Assembly (NCBI RefSeq): GCF_026341275.1
Contig: NZ_JAIFZO010000002.1
Location: 2,209,264-2,273,263, forward strand
DNA: 64,000 nt
Source of the DNA: Streptomyces ortus
GTDB taxonomy: Bacteria > Actinomycetota > Actinomycetes > Streptomycetales > Streptomycetaceae
Direction: 5' to 3'
The notes under the pieces were generated by a model. It had not been told where the DNA came from and searched no databases. It worked only from the letters and a program-made list of their open reading frames with translations. Of this stretch, positions 40,455 to 50,094 are shown piece after piece. The position numbers were made by a program, and so were the translations under genes. How positions within the stretch are numbered: the stretch's first letter is position 1; each line of letters starts with the position of its first letter.

Positions 40455-42020
40455 ATGAACGGTCTCGACTGGGCCGTGCTCATCGGCTACTTCGGCGTGA
40501 TGGTCGCGATCGGTGTCTGGTCCCACAAACGGGTCGACAACGTCAGCGACTTCTTCACGGCCGGCGGCAAGATGCCGTGGTGGCTGTCGGGCATCTCGCA
40601 CCACATGTCCGGCTACAGCGCGGTCATGTTCACGGGGTACGCGGCCATCGCCTACACGTACGGCGTCACTTCCTACGTCACCTGGTCCTTCCCGATCGCC
40701 ATCGGCATCGCGATCGGCGCGAAGGTGTTCGCGCCCCGGCTCAACCGGGTGCGCTCACGACTGCACGTGTCCTCGCCCCTGGAATACCTGAAGAACCGCT
40801 ACGACCTGCCCACCCAGCAGGCGCTCGCCTGGTCCGGCGTGCTGCTGAAGATCGTGGACGTGGGCGCCAAGTGGGCCGCCATCGCGACCCTGCTGTCCGT
40901 CTTCACCGGCGTCTCGCTCAACACCGGCATCATGGTCACCGGCGCGGTGACCGCGATCTACTGCACGGTCGGCGGCCTCTGGGCGGACGCGCTGACCGAA
41001 CTCGGCCAGTTCATCATCCAGTTCATCGCCGGTGTCGCGATGCTCGTCGCCGTCATGGCCGAGCTGAACGGCTTCAGCACCCTGTGGAGCGTCTGGGACG
41101 AACCCGCGCTCGACGGGCACACCAAGCCGCTGGCCGGCCCGTACATGATGGTCTTCCTGATCGCGTATCTCTTCATCAAGACCTTCGAGTACAACGGCGG
41201 CATGTGGAACCAGGCCCAGCGCTACATGGCCACGGACTCCGCGAAGTCCGCCACGCGCTCGGGCGTCCTGTCCGCCTCGCTCTGGCTCATCTGGCCGCTG
41301 GTGCTGTTCTTCCCCATGTGGGTCGCGCCGCTGATCATCAAGACCGACGTACCGGCCGATTCGTACGCGCTGATGGCCGAACACCTGCTGCCGCACGGGC
41401 TGCTGGGCCTGGTCATCGTCGGGTTCTTCTCCCACACGATGGCGATGTGCTCCTCGGACGCCAACGCCATCGCGGCCGTCGTCACCCGCGACATCATGCC
41501 CGCGGTCTCCCGCAAGGCCCGCGAATGGGACACCCGGATGGGGCTGCTGGCCGCGCGCTGGGCCACGCTGCTCTTCCTCGGCCTGTCGATGGCCATCGCG
41601 ACCCAGGTCAACTCCGCCTTCTTCGGCGACATCATCACCGTCGTCATCAAGTGGGTGGCCGGTCTGATGGGCCCGATCGCGATCCCGCTGATGCTGGGCC
41701 TGCTCCCGTGGTTCCGCAAGAGCGGTCCGACGGCCGCGCTGATCAGCTGGGCCGTCGGCCTCGTCACCTTCTGGCTGGTCAACTACCCGATCAGCTGGAA
41801 CGTCGACGGCGGGGTCCCGCTCCAGTACCAGGTGTCGATCCCGCTCGCGGTCTCCCTCGTCCTCTACATCCTCATCGGCTACGTGAAGCCGGAGGACACC
41901 CCGGAGCGGGACGCGCTCATCGCGAAGATCAACTCGGACGGCGGCGGATCGGCCGCCTCGGCGATCCCGGCTCCGGCCGGGCCGGCGGACGACGTGGTGG
42001 GCGCGCCGGCCAAGGACTGA
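40455..42020 (+). CDS. sodium:solute symporter family protein
   Basis: A 521-residue membrane protein of the SSS family with about 13 helices. The family pattern is clear: DFFTAGGKMPWWLSGISHHMSGYSAVMFTGYAA, YGVTSYVTWSFPIAIG, MWNQAQRYMATDSAKSA and GFFSHTMAMCSSDANAIAAVVTRDI. Members couple sodium uptake to sugars, amino acids, carboxylates or vitamins; substrate cannot be read. The ATG at 40455 follows GGGAGAGGG. Followed by a strong terminator. Confidence 0.93.
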   Translation: MNGLDWAVLIGYFGVMVAIGVWSHKRVDNVSDFFTAGGKMPWWLSGISHHMSGYSAVMFTGYAAIAYTYGVTSYVTWSFPIAIGIAIGAKVFAPRLNRVRSRLHVSSPLEYLKNRYDLPTQQALAWSGVLLKIVDVGAKWAAIATLLSVFTGVSLNTGIMVTGAVTAIYCTVGGLWADALTELGQFIIQFIAGVAMLVAVMAELNGFSTLWSVWDEPALDGHTKPLAGPYMMVFLIAYLFIKTFEYNGGMWNQAQRYMATDSAKSATRSGVLSASLWLIWPLVLFFPMWVAPLIIKTDVPADSYALMAEHLLPHGLLGLVIVGFFSHTMAMCSSDANAIAAVVTRDIMPAVSRKAREWDTRMGLLAARWATLLFLGLSMAIATQVNSAFFGDIITVVIKWVAGLMGPIAIPLMLGLLPWFRKSGPTAALISWAVGLVTFWLVNYPISWNVDGGVPLQYQVSIPLAVSLVLYILIGYVKPEDTPERDALIAKINSDGGGSAASAIPAPAGPADDVVGAPAKD

Positions 42021-42120
42021 GAGCCCGTGTGATAGCCCGGCCGCGGGTATGCACAGGCTCTGACGCCGAACCGCGCGCACGAGGCGTCCGTGCGACTGGC
42101 ACGACGCGTACGCAGGACTG

Positions 42121-42156
42121 TGGGGGTGGCCGCTTCCTGACGAGCGGCCACCCCCA
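42121..42156. terminator. strong bidirectional terminator
   Basis: Arms TGGGGGTGGCCGCT (42121-42134) and AGCGGCCACCCCCA (42143-42156) are perfectly complementary around an 8-nt loop. It lies between the convergent symporter and ADP-ribosylglycohydrolase genes and can serve both. Confidence 0.85.
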
Positions 42157-42234
42157 CGCGTCGGCGGGAAGGCGGGGCTCCGCCCAGGCGCGTCAGGGAC
42201 GGGTGCGTCGCGGCGGGCGCGTCAGCCCCGGTGG

Positions 42235-43410
42235 TCAGGCCCGGGTGGTCAGGCCGGCCGGGATCGGGGTGGCGACCGTGCCCGACAGGGCGGCGTAGCC
42301 GCGCGGGTAGCGGGCCAGCCAGCCCGGGGAGGAGCCCGCCGGACCGTGCAGGGCCGGACCCTGGGTCATCTCCATCGCGAAGTCGTCGGCGAGGACGAGC
42401 ATTGTGGGACGGCCCTCCAGCTCGGCCAGCCAGGACGGCGGCAGCGCCGTCTCCCCGTGCAGGGCGCCGAGCAGCGCACCCGTGAGTGTGCCGGTGGCTC
42501 CCGAGGCGCCGCCGTGGTTCACCGACAGGCACAGCCCGTGCCGGGTGTCCTCGCCGACCAGGGCGCAGTACACCGCCACCGAGAGCAGCCCCTCGGCCGT
42601 GCCCGGCCCCGCCAGGTCCTCGATACGGGACGGGGACGGCATGCCCTGCCGTACGGCCCCCAGCGCCCGCTGCAGCGCCTCGGCCACCGGCTGCTGGCCC
42701 GGTCGCGGCGCCAGCAGCTGCAACGCCCGCTGGACGGCCGTGTCGAGACTCTCGCCGCGCGCGAGACCGTGCACGATCACGGCGTACGCGCCCGCCGACA
42801 GGTAGGAGAGTGGGTGGCCGTGCGTCTGCGCCGCGCACTCCACCGCGAGCTGCATGACGAGCTGCGGCTCCCAGCCGACGAGAAGCCCGAAGGGCGCGGA
42901 GCGGGTCGCGGCCTCGACGCCACGCTGGTCGGGGTTCTTGGGCGCGTCCAGGGTGCCCATCGTCTCGTCGCCGAGGCCCAGCAGACAGGCGCGCGAGGGA
43001 TCACGGCGTGCGTACAGCCACTCCTCGCGGGCCAGCCAGCCGTCCTCCTTGCGCCGCTCGTCCGGGCCCCAGTCGCGCTGGGTGGCGGCCCAGCGCAGAT
43101 ACGCCCGGTGCAGATCCGTCGGCGGATGCCAGGCACCGGTGTCCCGGCGGACCTGGGCCCTGATCAGCCCGTCGACCGAGAACAGGTTCAGCTGGGTGAA
43201 GTGGGAGACGGCGCCGCGTCTGCCGTGCCCGTGGGCCAGATCGGTGAGGCCCTCCGCGCCGTGCGCCGCACGGATCTGCTCCATCGAGAGATCGCGGACG
43301 GGTGAGCCGAGCGTGTCGCCCACGGCCGCGCCGAGGAGCGTGCCGCGCACCCGGCTGCGGAAATCCTGCTGTTCGGCGCGGCCCCAGACGGCACCGGCTG
43401 TCGCACCCAC
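42235..43410 (-). CDS. ADP-ribosylglycohydrolase family protein
   Basis: A 391-residue protein of the ARH/DraG family, which removes ADP-ribose from modified residues using magnesium. The start motif RGTLLGAAVGDTLGSPV and the late SVNHGGASGATGTLTGALLGALHG hold metal ligands. The usual terminal D-S-D is replaced by N-H-G-G-A-S-G-A-T, as in some actinobacterial branches, so activity is not assured. It begins with GTG at 43410. No ADP-ribosyltransferase gene is nearby. Confidence 0.87.
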   Translation of the reverse strand: MGATAGAVWGRAEQQDFRSRVRGTLLGAAVGDTLGSPVRDLSMEQIRAAHGAEGLTDLAHGHGRRGAVSHFTQLNLFSVDGLIRAQVRRDTGAWHPPTDLHRAYLRWAATQRDWGPDERRKEDGWLAREEWLYARRDPSRACLLGLGDETMGTLDAPKNPDQRGVEAATRSAPFGLLVGWEPQLVMQLAVECAAQTHGHPLSYLSAGAYAVIVHGLARGESLDTAVQRALQLLAPRPGQQPVAEALQRALGAVRQGMPSPSRIEDLAGPGTAEGLLSVAVYCALVGEDTRHGLCLSVNHGGASGATGTLTGALLGALHGETALPPSWLAELEGRPTMLVLADDFAMEMTQGPALHGPAGSSPGWLARYPRGYAALSGTVATPIPAGLTTRA

Positions 43411-43857
43411 CGAGGCCTCCCGAGATCCCGATCCGATTCCGTCCGTACGGCCGACAACTCAGCACTGTAATCGAACAGGAACGGTCGGTTGAGGGCCGGA
43501 TCGGTATGCGCGCAGTGGGCCGACTGAGCGTGTTTGTCAGCGATCGGTACGCATTTCCGGCGAGCGGTCACCGGGAAGCCACCGGTAAATGAAGATCCAC
43601 ACGAATGACGACGACTTTCATACGCGATACCTGCGCATCATGCGCACAATTGCGGGAGGATCTTCCAGGGGGATGGAACTACGACCGCGGACAGGGCCGA
43701 GCCCCCTCGGCCAGGACGGCGGGCCAGTCGAGAGGGCTCTTTCACGGTGCGTACGCGGTTGTTGATCCAGTTGCGTATGCGGTTGTCGATGAAGTTGTTT
43801 CCTCTGGCGCACAGGGCGCCGGTGGCGCGGACGTGCTGTGCGAGGCCTCCGTCGATG
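43411..43857. other. 447-nt gap with a 24-nt duplicated stretch
   Basis: No convincing gene. The region has a lower GC fraction than its surroundings. Two near-copies of TGCGTAYGCGGTTGTYGAT occur at about 43748-43766 and 43772-43790. A short in-frame peptide starting MTTTFIRDTCASCAQ (43605) has no ribosome site and loses normal codon use after 25 codons. Confidence 0.5.
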
Positions 43858-44058
43858 TCAGACGGTGCCCCGGCTCACTTCTGCCACGAACGCGTTCCAG
43901 GACCGCGCCGGGAAGGACAGCGCGGGCCCTTCGGCGACCTTCGAGTCGCGGACGGCCATCGCCGCCGTGACGGGGGACTTGACCTCGACGCACGCGCCGT
44001 TTCCCTGCGAGTACGAGGACTTCGTCCACGTGTCCGTGACGCCTTGCTTGATTGCCAT
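43858..44058 (-). CDS. DUF397 protein
   Basis: A 66-residue protein with the DUF397 pattern: WTKSSYSQGNGACVEVKSPVTAAMAVRDSKVAEGPALSFPARSWNAFVAEV. It starts at ATG 44058 after GGAG; a longer form from 44139 is possible. It lies 244 nt downstream of an Xre/DUF5753 gene on the same strand and is its probable partner, as in Scr1/Scr2 of S. coelicolor. Confidence 0.85.
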   Translation of the reverse strand: MAIKQGVTDTWTKSSYSQGNGACVEVKSPVTAAMAVRDSKVAEGPALSFPARSWNAFVAEVSRGTV

Positions 44059-44302
44059 GTTCACTCCGGTGGCCGGTTGCTGAGTAGCTGTCACCGAGTT
44101 GCGGGTTCCTTCCGGAACCCACGGTTCGGATTGCGCCAAGGTTGTTCCCCCTTGGCGTGATCGACGCTACTCGCCAACATCGGTGTACGAAGCGACTATT
44201 CACTCGACCGGGTGACATATGCCAGCTGAGTCTTCCGCCGGGATAGGAGGAGGGTGTATCTTTCCGCCGCCCTACACCATGCACCGTTCTTCGGCGGGTT
44301 CC

Positions 44303-45160
44303 TCAACGCGCGTAGTCCTTCGCGACGTCCGCGATGAACTCCCGTGACTGGTCGGCGTTGAGCGCCTGCGCCCGCAGATGCTCGTACATGACGCTGTACT
44401 TCTGGACGTCGTTCGCCTTCTCCAGGTACAGATCGCTGGTGACGCCCTCGATGTAGACCACGCTGGAGTCGGCCGCGTCGGGGAATTCCAGGATGGCGTA
44501 CTGGCCGCTGACCCCCGGATGGGCGCCCATCGCGAACGGAATGACCTGAACCGTCACGTGCGGCACGTGCGACATCTCGACCAGATGCTCCAACTGGTCG
44601 ATCATCACCTGCTTGTTGCCGACGTTCCTGCGCAGCGCCGCCTCGTCGAGGACGGCCCACAGCCGCAGCGGGTTCTCCAGGTCGGAGATACGTTCCTGTC
44701 GCCGCAGCCGCACCTGTACGCGCTTGTCGATGTCGCCGGCCGCCGCCTCCGGCAGGGCGCCCTGGATCAGCGACTCGGCGTACGGCCGGGTCTGCAGCAG
44801 ACCCGGCACGACCAGCGGGTCGTACACGCGCAGGCTCGCCGCGTCGGTCTCCAGACCGATGTAGACGCTGTACGGGATGTCGCCGAAGGAGTGCCACCAG
44901 CCCTGCTGGCGCGAGTCCTTGGCCATCTGCATCAGCGAATCGACGATCCGGACGTCCTCGACCTCGTACACCCCGCACAGATCACGGACGTCGCGCTGGC
45001 TGATGCTGCGCCGCCCGTTCTCCAGACGGCTGATCTTCGACTGCGAGACGAGCAGCCGCTCGGCCACCTCTTCTGCCGTCATGCCCTTGAGCTCTCGGAG
45101 CCTTCGCAGCTCCTGGCCCAACCGGCGTCGCCTGACGGTGGGATTGACGTTGGACGCCAC
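44303..45160 (-). CDS. Xre-family regulator with DUF5753 domain
   Basis: A 285-residue regulator. Helix-turn-helix residues LGQELRRLRELKGMTAEEVAERLLVSQSKISRLENGRRS, then DUF5753 with VPGLLQTRPYAESLIQGALP, RQERISDLENPLRLWAVLDEAALRRNVG and VTVQVIPFAMGAHPGVSGQYAILEFP. GTG at 45160 follows GGAGG. This is the second Xre-DUF397 set in the window; the gap to its DUF397 gene is larger than at the 20.7 kb locus. Confidence 0.9.
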   Translation of the reverse strand: MASNVNPTVRRRRLGQELRRLRELKGMTAEEVAERLLVSQSKISRLENGRRSISQRDVRDLCGVYEVEDVRIVDSLMQMAKDSRQQGWWHSFGDIPYSVYIGLETDAASLRVYDPLVVPGLLQTRPYAESLIQGALPEAAAGDIDKRVQVRLRRQERISDLENPLRLWAVLDEAALRRNVGNKQVMIDQLEHLVEMSHVPHVTVQVIPFAMGAHPGVSGQYAILEFPDAADSSVVYIEGVTSDLYLEKANDVQKYSVMYEHLRAQALNADQSREFIADVAKDYAR

Positions 45161-45705
45161 GGGACGTGCACCTCCGGCTGAGGACTGCCTGTACTTTGCG
45201 TATCTGCTGTTGAGCAGATTGCCACCAAGGGGCTTGCTACCGCTGGGAAACAGCGGATATGCAGCGGATATGCAATAAGTACCCGCCACTTGCCGCCACT
45301 TGCCGCCACCTCGCGCCACCTGCCGCTACCTGGCCGCCACCTGGCGGCGGTCCTGACGAGGGACGAGCATGGGTGACGGGCGGGCGTAGGCACGGATCCG
45401 GTCCGCCGGGTCGCGGGTCCGCGTGGCCTACGAGGCCGACGGGGCAACCAGGAACAACTGGGAACGCGGACATGGGGACATACGGGCCCGGGACATGCGG
45501 ACGCGCGGGGTGGCGGGCCATGTCGTCGTCCGGACGTACGGCCCGCCGCCCCGCGCGGCCCAGCGGCTCCCGAACCGGGTCATGGGGACTGCGGTACTTC
45601 GGGGACTGCGGTGGTGCGGTGGTGGGACGGTGCGGTGCGGTGCTGCGATGTTGCGTTGGTGCGGTGCGCCGTCGTGTCGGTGGGTGTGTGCCGTGGACCT
45701 GCGAC
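45161..45705. other. 545-nt gap rich in short repeats
   Basis: No gene is supported. Next to the regulator are two direct copies of GCGGATATGCA (45253-45274) and a run of CGCCACYTGCC-like units (45285-45350), placed where Xre operators would be. Further right, 45600-45690 is a low-complexity GCGGTG/GGTGCG stretch. The first part may hold autoregulatory sites. Confidence 0.5.
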
Positions 45706-46461
45706 TCAGTGGGCCACGGCGCGTGCCATCGAACTGCGGTGCGGTTGCATCGGGACGCCCCTGGCGGGCTCCGGTGCTGGCCTGGCTCCGGGGGCGGCCT
45801 GGCGGCCGGTCGGTGCCGGGCTGCGGCGTGGCTGTGCGGCCACTCCGTTCTGGACGTCCATCACGGCGTGCGCCACGAGTCCGCCCATGGGGTCGTGCCT
45901 GATCAGATCCCGGAGCCGGGAGCGTGACGAACGCCCTTCGTTCCCCGGGTAGAGGTGCTTGCCCAGGCCGACGGCGTGCGCCAGTGCGGCCAGAGCGGCG
46001 GTCCGCGGGTCCGGCGGGACGCCGGTGCGGATCGCGCTGTCCAGCCGGGCCCTGATCTCCCGGCTGATTTCCGTGTCCGTCGCTTGGTAGCGAGTCGTCG
46101 GAAGCACCCCGCACATCTGGCCTGCCACGGCATGGACCATGCCGCATCGCTCCAGATGCGAGAGATATGTCTGGCGCAACCCCAGGCGGGGTCCGCCGAT
46201 CCAGTTCACAGCGCGTACTGGAGCACCCCGCCTGCGGAGTAGTTCCAGCGCACAGTCCAAGGTCGGATCTCCGGTCGGCCGTGGTGCCACCACGGCGATA
46301 CGATCCCCGTCTGGGGCTATCCGTCCGGCCAGCGCCAGCTCTACTAGCTGTGCTCCGGCCAGACCGAGGTCGAGCGACTGCGGCTGTGCGGTGGTACCCG
46401 TGGTCGGGTCCAACGCCAGCAGCAGAAGCTCCTCCGGAAGTGTTCTGCGGCTCCTGCCCAT
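45706..46461 (-). CDS. GPP34 (Golgi phosphoprotein 3-like) family protein
   Basis: A 251-residue protein of the GPP34 family: LPEELLLLALDP, GLAGAQLVELALAGRIAPDGDRIAVV, DPTLDCALELL and LGLRQTYLSHLERCGMVHAVAG. The eukaryotic relative binds phosphatidylinositol 4-phosphate at the Golgi. Streptomycetes have several copies whose role is unknown. The last 50 residues are Pro/Arg/Ala-rich and unlike the family core. ATG at 46461 follows GGGGAGG. Confidence 0.87.
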   Translation of the reverse strand: MGRSRRTLPEELLLLALDPTTGTTAQPQSLDLGLAGAQLVELALAGRIAPDGDRIAVVAPRPTGDPTLDCALELLRRRGAPVRAVNWIGGPRLGLRQTYLSHLERCGMVHAVAGQMCGVLPTTRYQATDTEISREIRARLDSAIRTGVPPDPRTAALAALAHAVGLGKHLYPGNEGRSSRSRLRDLIRHDPMGGLVAHAVMDVQNGVAAQPRRSPAPTGRQAAPGARPAPEPARGVPMQPHRSSMARAVAH

Positions 46462-46701
46462 CCATGCCTCCCCGCGTGGATGAATGACAGGGTGACCCCT
46501 CTCACATTGGTCTGTCGAGAGCACGTGACCGGTTCGTAGTGGAACCAGTAGATATGTCGTTCTCGTCTACCGCAGGGGTCAATCCCTCACACAGGACACT
46601 GGTAGATGGTTCGGACACGAGTGTCCGGGCCGCGTGTGCACTGTTTAACGGGTTCATGGTTCGGTTGGGCGCACGGTGTGTGGCGCACGGAGGAGGCATC
46701 G

Positions 46702-49700
46702 GTGGCGGGCGAGTTCCCCGACAGGTCGAAGCAGCACGAGTCGTCGGCAGAACCGACGTCGGGGAGCAGGGTCCCGGTTCCGGATCCGCGGCTGGCGGTC
46801 GCGCGGGAGGCCGTGCCGGCGGCTGCGCGGGCGGACACGGCCACGGCTGTGTTCTCCACGAAGCGCTCTGCGGAATCCGCAGGTTCCACGGATTCCGCCG
46901 GCGCGGAGGGGGAGGCGGAGCCGGCTGCCGGGAGTTCCCTGGGGAGTGACGGTTCTGCGGAGCCGGAGTCGGAGCCGGAGAGCCCCGCGGAGGGCGCCGG
47001 AGGCGGCGACGGGCGACTCCGGTCCGCTGTGGCCGCCTGGGCCGCCACGGCGGACGAGGAGGCGCCTGAGGGCGCTCCTGCGGGCGCGGGAGCGGATCCG
47101 GGTGCGCCGGAGGGCGCGAAGGACGCGAGCGCCGGTACGAAGCCGGAGGCGGACGCGGACGGCGCGGCTCCCGGGGCGGCCGAGTCTGCCCCGAGCACGG
47201 ATAGCGCGGCGCGGGGGGCGTTTGCGGGCGACGCAGACTCCGGTTCCGACTCCGGTGCCGACGTCGAGCGCGACTCCGGTCGGGAGACCGATGCCGGGAG
47301 TTCGGTGGAGGGTGCGTCTGCCGGTGACGGCGGGGATGCCGACGTCGACCGCGACCCGGACCGGGATACCGATGCCGGGGGTTTGACGCGGAGCGGGTCC
47401 GCTGAAAACGCCGACTCCGACGCCGACGTCAGCGCCGACCGCGGCTCTGTGCCGGGGGAGGCGCGGGCTGAGGCCGCTGCCGCGGACCGCGCCACGGAGG
47501 ACGCGGACGAGGCCGAGGGCCTTCCGCTCAGGAGTGGAACCTCCGCGTCTGGTGAGAGCGCCGGGGGCGTCGCCGCCGCGAAGGCCGGGTCGAAGGCTGA
47601 CGCGAGCGCCGACCCCGAGCGCACGGCGGCGACCGCCGGGGCTCAAGCCCTTGCGGGGGAGGCCCCCTCGGGCGGAGCTTCCGACGCCGACGCCGACCCC
47701 GCGTCGGTGACGACGCAGGGACGCGCGGCCGACGCGGACCCGGCGGGGAAGTCCGACTCCGCTGGGAAGCCGGACCCCGCGGCTACGCCGACCTCCGCCG
47801 CGCACGCGGACGCCGACGGCGAGCCGGACGACACAGCGAAGCCGGATTCCGCGGCAGCGCCGGGTCCCGTGGCCGACGCACGCCCTGCGGGAAAGCGGGA
47901 CGCCGCAGCGAAGCCGGGCCTTTCGGCGAAGCAGGACGCCGCAGCGAAGCCGGATCCCTCGGCGAAGCCAGGCTCCGGAGCGACGTCGGCCCCCGCGGGC
48001 GACGCGGACTCCGCGGGCAAGACCGGCTCCACGGCGGAGCCGGACACCGCGGCGGCGCACGCGGACTCCGCAGGCCGCCCCGACGGTGTCGCCAAGCCGG
48101 ACGCAGGCGGTGAGTCCGACTCCGCCGCGACGTCGGATGCGGCGGCCGGGTCGGGACCCGCCGAGTCGGGGGCCCCCTCCGGCGGGGGGCGGCCGGAGTC
48201 GAAGCCCCCCGTCGACCAGGCCACCGCGATCTTCAAGCGGCCGCCCGCCGTGGATCAGCCCACCACCATGCTCAAACTGGGCGACGCCAAGCCGGATGCC
48301 GGACCGGGCAAGGAAGCCGGACCGGGCAAGGAAGCCGCACCGGGCAAGACCGCCGCGTCCGAGGGAGACGGTGACGCGAAGGGCGGGAGTGAGTCGGCCG
48401 GCGAGGCCGAGACCGCCGCCCCCGCCGAGCGCACCAGCAAGTTCGTCGCGCTCAAGCCGCTCGACGAGCCCGCCCCGCCGAAGGCGAGGCCCGCCGTCCC
48501 GCCCCCGGGACCGTCCGCCCCGCCCGCGGCGTCGCCGACCGCCGCCGTCCCGCAGGTCGGCCCCGAGCGGACGACCCAGCAGCCCCTCCCGCCGAGGCCC
48601 CCGCTGGACCTGCTGGCGGAGCTGACGAACACCCCGCCGCCCCGCCAGACCCCGGTCCGCACCCTCGTGCGCCGGGTCAAGATCTGGACACCCCTGGTAC
48701 TCCTGCTGGCCGTGGTGTTTGCAGTCGTACAGGTCGTACGTCCACTGCCGACCCCCACCCTCGCGCTGACCGCCGACGAGACCTACGCCTTCAAGGGCGA
48801 CAAGGTCTCCCTCCCGTGGCCCGAGGAGGGCCAGGGCTGGATGGACGTCAACGGCGTCGGCACGGTCGACTCGTTCGGGGACCAGAAGCCCGTCGCGATC
48901 GGCTCGGTCGCCAAGGCCATGACGGCGTACGTGATCCTCAAGGAGCACCCGCTGAAGGCCGGCGCGGACGGCGCGAAGATCCCCGTCGACGCGAAGGCGG
49001 AGACGGAGGGCGGCTACGACGCGCAGGGAGAGTCGACGCTCAACACCGTCAAGAAGGGCGACACCCTCACCGAGAAGGACGCCATCGCGGCCATCATGAT
49101 CCCGTCCGCGAACAACATCGCGCGGCTGCTGGCCCGTTGGGACGCGGGTTCCGAGGCGAAGTTCGTCGAGAAGATGAACGCCGCCGCCAAGGACCTGGGG
49201 ATGAAGAACACGAAGTACACCGACCCCTCGGGCCTGAAGGAGACCACCGTCTCCACCGCCGAGGACCAGGTGAAGCTCGGCAACGAGCTCGTGGACATCA
49301 AGGCCCTGGTCGACATCACCAAGCTGCCGACCTGGGTGGACCCGTCCGGCAAGAAGTGGGACAACTACAACCGCCTCGTGCCGTACAACAACGCCATCGG
49401 CATCAAGACCGGCTCCACCACCAAGGCCGGCGGCAACCTGCTCTTCGCCGCCACGCAGGAGGTCGGGGGCGAGAACGTCATCGTCGTCGGCGCGATCCTC
49501 GGCCAGCACACGCCGCCGATCATCGACACGGTCAACGCGGTCAGCAAGACGGCGATGATCGCCGCCCAGGAGGCGCTGACCTCGCGGAAGATCCTCAAGA
49601 AGGGTGACGTCGTGGGGTACGTGGACGACGGGCTCGGCGGTCGCACGCCGGTCGTCGCCACCAAGGACGTCTCCGCGGTGGGCTGGGCCGGGCAGACCGT

Positions 49701-49878
49701 CAAGCTGAAGCTGGACGAGGGCGGCGAGGCCATCCCGCACGAGGCGAAGGCCGGAACCGAGGTCGGCTCGCTGAGCGTCGGTGACGGTACGACGGGCGAC
49801 GCGGTCGATGTTCCGGTCGCGCTCCAGTCGGATCTCGCCGAACCGGCATTCGGCGCCAAGCTGACCCGGGTCGGCTGA
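46702..49878 (+). CDS. D-alanyl-D-alanine carboxypeptidase with a ~640-residue disordered N-terminus
   Basis: A 1058-residue protein. Residues 1 to about 640 are low complexity (Ala, Asp, Ser, Gly, Pro, Glu, Lys), with repeats such as AAKPDPSAKP and ATAIFKRPPAVDQPTTMLKL. A membrane helix at about 661-680 follows, then the extracellular S11 domain with S735-VA-K738, S802-A-N804 and K902-T-G. The enzyme trims the terminal D-Ala from peptidoglycan stem peptides. The S11 part is of normal size; the cytoplasmic tail is extreme. GTG at 46702 has a GGAGGAGG site. Confidence 0.92.
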   Translation: MAGEFPDRSKQHESSAEPTSGSRVPVPDPRLAVAREAVPAAARADTATAVFSTKRSAESAGSTDSAGAEGEAEPAAGSSLGSDGSAEPESEPESPAEGAGGGDGRLRSAVAAWAATADEEAPEGAPAGAGADPGAPEGAKDASAGTKPEADADGAAPGAAESAPSTDSAARGAFAGDADSGSDSGADVERDSGRETDAGSSVEGASAGDGGDADVDRDPDRDTDAGGLTRSGSAENADSDADVSADRGSVPGEARAEAAAADRATEDADEAEGLPLRSGTSASGESAGGVAAAKAGSKADASADPERTAATAGAQALAGEAPSGGASDADADPASVTTQGRAADADPAGKSDSAGKPDPAATPTSAAHADADGEPDDTAKPDSAAAPGPVADARPAGKRDAAAKPGLSAKQDAAAKPDPSAKPGSGATSAPAGDADSAGKTGSTAEPDTAAAHADSAGRPDGVAKPDAGGESDSAATSDAAAGSGPAESGAPSGGGRPESKPPVDQATAIFKRPPAVDQPTTMLKLGDAKPDAGPGKEAGPGKEAAPGKTAASEGDGDAKGGSESAGEAETAAPAERTSKFVALKPLDEPAPPKARPAVPPPGPSAPPAASPTAAVPQVGPERTTQQPLPPRPPLDLLAELTNTPPPRQTPVRTLVRRVKIWTPLVLLLAVVFAVVQVVRPLPTPTLALTADETYAFKGDKVSLPWPEEGQGWMDVNGVGTVDSFGDQKPVAIGSVAKAMTAYVILKEHPLKAGADGAKIPVDAKAETEGGYDAQGESTLNTVKKGDTLTEKDAIAAIMIPSANNIARLLARWDAGSEAKFVEKMNAAAKDLGMKNTKYTDPSGLKETTVSTAEDQVKLGNELVDIKALVDITKLPTWVDPSGKKWDNYNRLVPYNNAIGIKTGSTTKAGGNLLFAATQEVGGENVIVVGAILGQHTPPIIDTVNAVSKTAMIAAQEALTSRKILKKGDVVGYVDDGLGGRTPVVATKDVSAVGWAGQTVKLKLDEGGEAIPHEAKAGTEVGSLSVGDGTTGDAVDVPVALQSDLAEPAFGAKLTRVG

Positions 49879-49964
49879 CGGGACGTACGCCCTCCCGGGG
49901 ACGTACGCCCGCAAAGAACAGAAGACAAGACAAACAAGTAGACCCGGTAAACGGAAGAACCGGC

Positions 49965-50011
49965 CGCACCCCGCCGACGGAGCACCGCCAGGTACTCCAC
50001 GGCGGGGTGCG
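49965..50011 (+). terminator. 12-bp perfect hairpin after the carboxypeptidase gene
   Basis: Arms CGCACCCCGCCG (49965-49976) and CGGCGGGGTGCG (50000-50011) pair perfectly around a 23-nt loop, 87 nt past the stop. It separates the gene from the next one, which starts at 50095. Confidence 0.75.
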
Positions 50012-50094
50012 TGCTAGCGTCGCCAGGATGGGGCAGGCCGTCCGCCGCGATGCCCGGCCGGGAGTGGAACAACGGGACACGGGAGTGCCAGCAC

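Noticed and set aside
43605..43970. Short gene beginning MTTTFIRDTCASCAQ
   Set aside because: No ribosome site, codon use degrades after 25 codons, and it overlaps the DUF397 gene on the other strand.
50011..50094. Upstream extension of the membrane protein gene
   Set aside because: It begins inside the terminator hairpin of the previous gene, and GTG 50095 has its own GGGAG site.
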